Source: Sphingobacterium paludis
GTDB lineage: Bacteria; Bacteroidota; Bacteroidia; Sphingobacteriales; Sphingobacteriaceae
NCBI RefSeq assembly: GCF_004364125.1
Contig: NZ_SNZV01000004.1
Location: forward strand, 248,001-312,000
Direction of reading: 5' to 3'
DNA: 64,000 bases
Shown here: in pieces, positions 61,146-64,000 of the stretch
How the letters are laid out: each line of letters begins with the position of its first letter
Position numbering within the stretch: position 1 is the stretch's first letter
Position numbers and translations under genes: made by a program
The notes under the pieces: generated by a model
What the model saw: the letters and a program-made list of their open reading frames with translations, nothing else
What the model was told of the DNA's origin: nothing
The model's database searches: none

Positions 61146-62066
61146 ATGTATTGGTTGAATCGCATTTTAATCACTGGTCTATTTTTGCTGTCCGTTTTGC
61201 CGGGCATTTGTCAGGTGGATTCGCTACGTTCAACCAGCGGCGCAGACAGCGTAGAGGTTCAGGAAGTAGATGCCTTTAATTATATCTATCCACCTGCCGA
61301 TCGGCCGCATCAGCTTTTGGAGCAACTCTTGGCTGGTATTGAGGAGCGTAGTACTAATCTTGAAAAAAGTTTGGCCTATATGCGGGGCGAAAATAACGAC
61401 GTGCCAACTGCGATGGGAACGCGAAAAATCAGCCGACCTACCTGGATTCTGGGAAGTGTCTTTGTCCTTTTTCTTGCCGTAGGGCTGGTTAGAATCCTCT
61501 TCCCCGGAGATTTCGCAATGATTGTGCAAGCCTATTACAATGAACGTACCCTGCAACAAATCAGCAAGGAAGATAATATGCTGACTTCTTGGCCTTATAT
61601 CCTGCTGTATTTAATCTTTAGCTTGGCCCTAGGGTTGTTTATTTTGCTTGTTGAATCTTCCTTTTTGCACCATGATGCGTTAAATTGGTCGAATTACCTC
61701 CGAACCACCGCTGTCGTGGCTGTCTTGTTCGTCTTGAAGATCGTATTGATTCGCTTTATATCCTTTGTATTTGAAATCGGTCGTTTAGTAAGAGAATATG
61801 TCACGGTCTTGTACTTGGTATATTTCAATAGCATGTTATTTTTAATGCCCATACTCTTGGCGGTAACGCTTATTCCCGCAAACTATTTTAAATTTGTGTT
61901 AATTTTGTTTAGTGTTGTGGCGTCTATCTTATTTGTTTACAGGTTCTTGAGAACGGCGCTTCGTCTTTTTGGAAATCTTAAGTTTTCGATTTTTTATTTA
62001 ATTCTGTATCTTTGCGCACTCGAAGTAGCACCGATTTTGATATTGGTTAAAACACTGAGCAATTAA
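61146..62066 (+). CDS. DUF4271-domain membrane protein
   Basis: A 306-residue protein of a Bacteroidota-specific family without known function. Signal-like N-terminus (LITGLFLLSVLPGICQ), a short periplasmic part, then about six membrane spans from residue 95: ILGSVFVLFLAVGLVRILF, YILLYLIFSLALGLFILL, TTAVVAVLFVLKIVLIRF, YFNSMLFLMPILLAVTLI, FVLILFSVVASILFVYRF and IFYLILYLCALEVAPILI. It lies 11 bp upstream of hemD and is probably co-transcribed with it, an association common in the phylum. Confidence 0.85.
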   Translation: MYWLNRILITGLFLLSVLPGICQVDSLRSTSGADSVEVQEVDAFNYIYPPADRPHQLLEQLLAGIEERSTNLEKSLAYMRGENNDVPTAMGTRKISRPTWILGSVFVLFLAVGLVRILFPGDFAMIVQAYYNERTLQQISKEDNMLTSWPYILLYLIFSLALGLFILLVESSFLHHDALNWSNYLRTTAVVAVLFVLKIVLIRFISFVFEIGRLVREYVTVLYLVYFNSMLFLMPILLAVTLIPANYFKFVLILFSVVASILFVYRFLRTALRLFGNLKFSIFYLILYLCALEVAPILILVKTLSN

Positions 62067-62077
62067 AAAAATTGAAT

Positions 62078-62845
62078 ATGCAAGTAGATGTAGCAAGAGC
62101 CAAGAAGGTAAAAAGCATTTTAGTTACGTTGCCAAAACCCGAAAATGATAAGTCTCCATATTTCACATTGGCTGAAAAATACAACCTAAAGCTCGATTTT
62201 AGAGGTTTTATCCATGTAGAAGGTGTACCAGCGAAAGATGTCCGCAAGGAGAAGGTAAATTTTGCTGATTTCTCTGCCGTTATCTTTACGAGTAAAAATG
62301 CCGTAGACCATTTTTTCCGTGTTTGCGAAGAGATGCGTTACGAGGTATCATCCGAAATGAAGTATTTCTGTATATCGGAAACCATTGCCCTTTATCTTCA
62401 AAAATATATTCAATACCGCAAGCGTAAGATCTTCTTTGGCAAACAGACCGCAAAAGATCTTGAAGAGGTGCTGAAAAAGCACAGCAAGGAGAAGTTCTTG
62501 TTCCCTTGTTCGGATGTGGCAAATGAAGAAACACAAAAATGGTTGCAGGACAACGGCTACGACTTTACACCGGCCGTTCTTTTTCGTACCGTGATCAGTG
62601 ACATCCAAGATCTTGAAAATGTCTTTTATGATGTCATCGTGTTTTTTAGTCCATCTAGCGTGCAATCGCTTTACGAGAATTTTCCAGACTTTAAACAAAA
62701 TAATACTCGCGTAGCCGCCTTTGGTGCGACGACACAACAGGAGTTGTTGAAGCATGATCTGATATTAGACATTCCAGCACCTACGCCTGAAGCACCCAGT
62801 ATGACTATGGCCGTAGAGCAATACATAAAACAAGTCAATAAATAG
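62078..62845 (+). CDS. hemD: Uroporphyrinogen-III synthase
   Basis: A 255-residue protein (start ATG 62078; a TTG two codons earlier is in frame). The two-lobed HemD fold is seen from SILVTLPKPENDKSPYF, FSAVIFTSKNAVDHFF (first lobe switch), FLFPCSDVANEETQKWL and DVIVFFSPSSVQSLYENF, then VAAFGATTQQELL. It closes hydroxymethylbilane with inversion of ring D, in heme synthesis. HemD sequences vary greatly, so the call rests on the FTSKNAV and FFSPSSV motif pair. It ends at a clear terminator. Confidence 0.88.
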   Translation: MQVDVARAKKVKSILVTLPKPENDKSPYFTLAEKYNLKLDFRGFIHVEGVPAKDVRKEKVNFADFSAVIFTSKNAVDHFFRVCEEMRYEVSSEMKYFCISETIALYLQKYIQYRKRKIFFGKQTAKDLEEVLKKHSKEKFLFPCSDVANEETQKWLQDNGYDFTPAVLFRTVISDIQDLENVFYDVIVFFSPSSVQSLYENFPDFKQNNTRVAAFGATTQQELLKHDLILDIPAPTPEAPSMTMAVEQYIKQVNK

Positions 62846-62864
62846 AGTTTCTATAAAGAACGAT

Positions 62865-62900
62865 AAGGAAAGAGAGTTACAGAGGTAGCTCTCTTTCTTG
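62865..62900 (+). terminator. Rho-independent terminator after hemD
   Basis: Perfect arms GAAAGAGAG (62868-62876) and CTCTCTTTC (62889-62897), followed by TTG. Confidence 0.75.
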
Positions 62901-63430
62901 TTGTACACAACTTGTCCTCTCGCTGCGTGATACACGTTTCGGCTTCCTACTGCGCATCCTATTATTTAGATAGCGATGAGCCAGAAGATAGTATACCTAC
63001 ATTGTTATCCATTTTTCTTTCCCCGCTCAAGTTTGACGCTAAATATAAAATATTGAAATTTAACCTGTATATTGTCAAGCCAATGGTAGATCGTATTGGC
63101 CTTTGTATGCTGCCGAAACATCGTTGGTCAAGCAGATGAAAGAGGGCTAGTAAATAAATATTTGCCCGCTACAGGATAAAGGCTTTCTATCCAGAAGACT
63201 TATGTTTGACAATGCGCTGCAAAAGCCTATGGGAATGCTTTTTGGATAGGAGTTTGGTCCTGAGCTATCCGTAACATAGGCAAGCTCAGGGAGAGCAATA
63301 CGAGCGTATGGCAAGAGTAAAAAGCCGTGTGAAGCAGCTTATTTAGAAGCATTAAAAATAGTCTTGTATTGTGCTTCCAAAAGAACTTTTTTTTTTTAAG
63401 TTTGTGCGTAGACGATAAGTAAAATAACGA
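62901..63430. other. Gene-free spacer
   Basis: About 530 bp with only short frames of poor coding character, including a 75-codon one at 62912 that lacks a ribosome site. A T10 run lies near 63390. No repeat seen. Confidence 0.4.
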
Positions 63431-64000
63431 GTGAAACTAAAACCAGTAGATAGTATATCAGGAGTTGCTCCGAAAGACTTTGTTAGGGATTATCTCAGCA
63501 AAGGTCAACCCGTCATTATCAAAGATTTTATAAGCAAAGATAGTGCGTGTTGGCAAAAATGGAGTTACGACTATTTCAAGGAAATAGCTGGTAACGAGCA
63601 AGTGGATATATATGGCCGCGAGGAAGAGTCACAAAATCATGCTGCCAGTCCGCCGATAGGTCGCATGAGCTTTGGTGAATACCTTGATAAGATTAGTGCT
63701 GAACCTACCGAACTTCGATTGTTTCTTTTCAATCTTCTGAAGATTCGACCGGAATTAAAAAAAGACGTCATATATAATGACGTGACCGGCGGAAAGGTAT
63801 TACAATGGTTGCCCTACATGTTTTTTGGGGGCGAAGGTTCTGCGACACGCAACCATTTCGATATCGACATGTCGCATGTCTTTATATCGCAATTTCAGGG
63901 CACGAAAAGAATCTGGGTTTTCCCTAATGATCAGTCAGACTTGATGTACAAGTTGCCGTATAATTTCCACAGCATAGCAAACCTCAAAACCAGTGATCCG
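63431..64000 (+). CDS. Cupin-like/JmjC-type Fe(II)/2-oxoglutarate hydroxylase family protein (partial, C-terminus outside window)
   Basis: 190 codons are open to the right edge. GTG 63431 is the only sensible start because a TAA sits two codons upstream. The N-terminus (LSKGQPVIIKDFI, then SACWQKWSYDYFKEIAG) is the usual opening of Cupin_8/JmjC-like proteins. NHFDIDMSHVF carries the HxD iron-binding pair and GTKRIWVFP the following strand; the second histidine lies outside the window. Such enzymes hydroxylate proteins or small molecules; the substrate is unknown. Confidence 0.8.
   Translation, partial: MKLKPVDSISGVAPKDFVRDYLSKGQPVIIKDFISKDSACWQKWSYDYFKEIAGNEQVDIYGREEESQNHAASPPIGRMSFGEYLDKISAEPTELRLFLFNLLKIRPELKKDVIYNDVTGGKVLQWLPYMFFGGEGSATRNHFDIDMSHVFISQFQGTKRIWVFPNDQSDLMYKLPYNFHSIANLKTSDP

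Noticed and set aside
62912-63139. 75-codon open frame after hemD
   Set aside because: Directly downstream of a terminator, no ribosome site, composition unlike neighbours.

Overview
This window is chromosomal DNA of a Bacteroidota bacterium, most probably a Sphingobacteriaceae member of the Sphingobacterium type. The clues are two SusC/SusD pairs, a fused lpxC-fabZ gene, PorX (the type IX secretion response regulator with a PglZ domain), a YtxJ bacilliredoxin, DUF4271, and Bacteroidota promoters of the TTTG-N19-TAnnTTTG type. Genus is inferred from gene content only.

Layout. (1) 1-2177: edge of a polysaccharide cluster (iron-sulfur FrhB-like protein, acyl carrier protein, GT4 glycosyltransferase). 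(2) 2463-14519: two divergent SusCD loci. The left one ends in a secreted endonuclease/exonuclease/phosphatase-fold phosphoesterase. The right one starts with a discoidin-like lipoprotein and sits behind four 11-bp direct repeats (8885-8928) resembling a Pho box. (3) 14741-20434: an accessory-looking stretch (UDG-like protein, secreted and membrane proteins of unknown role, YafQ-type toxin-antitoxin) bounded by tRNA-Glu, with a 220-bp duplication that includes the tRNA 3' end. (4) 20561-29724: GH20 hexosaminidase, bacilliredoxin, ribH, a TPR protein, a CapD-type dehydratase, alanine dehydrogenase, an esterase. (5) 30447-42742: orphan ABC ATPase, ECF sigma operon, tsaE, porX, then HD hydrolase, lpxD, lpxC/fabZ, lpxA, ABC ATPase, efp and 5-formyl-THF cyclo-ligase. 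(6) 43355-56029: a phosphoserine phosphatase fused to a catalytically gutted SerA, an SDR, a double-DTG protease with PDZ, a ureohydrolase-like protein lacking metal ligands, rmuC, ggt, a second EEP protein, MazG-like, dtd, and a TonB receptor behind a TPP riboswitch. (7) 56423-64000: amidohydrolase, acylphosphatase, flippase, dusB, tag, DUF4271, hemD and the start of a cupin/JmjC-like gene.

Several intergenic regions (29725-30446, 34163-34515, 42743-43354, 53373-53640) are filled with degenerate 7-bp-period repeats, six copies of a 45-bp REP-like palindrome and two copies of a larger hairpin-bearing module. They lie outside genes, and two of the four lie between convergent genes.

The best candidate for something new is the divergent SusCD/phosphoesterase locus with its Pho-box-like array, which reads as a phosphate-scavenging outer-membrane system. 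The SerB-deltaSerA-ACT fusion and the heptad/REP repeat architecture come next.
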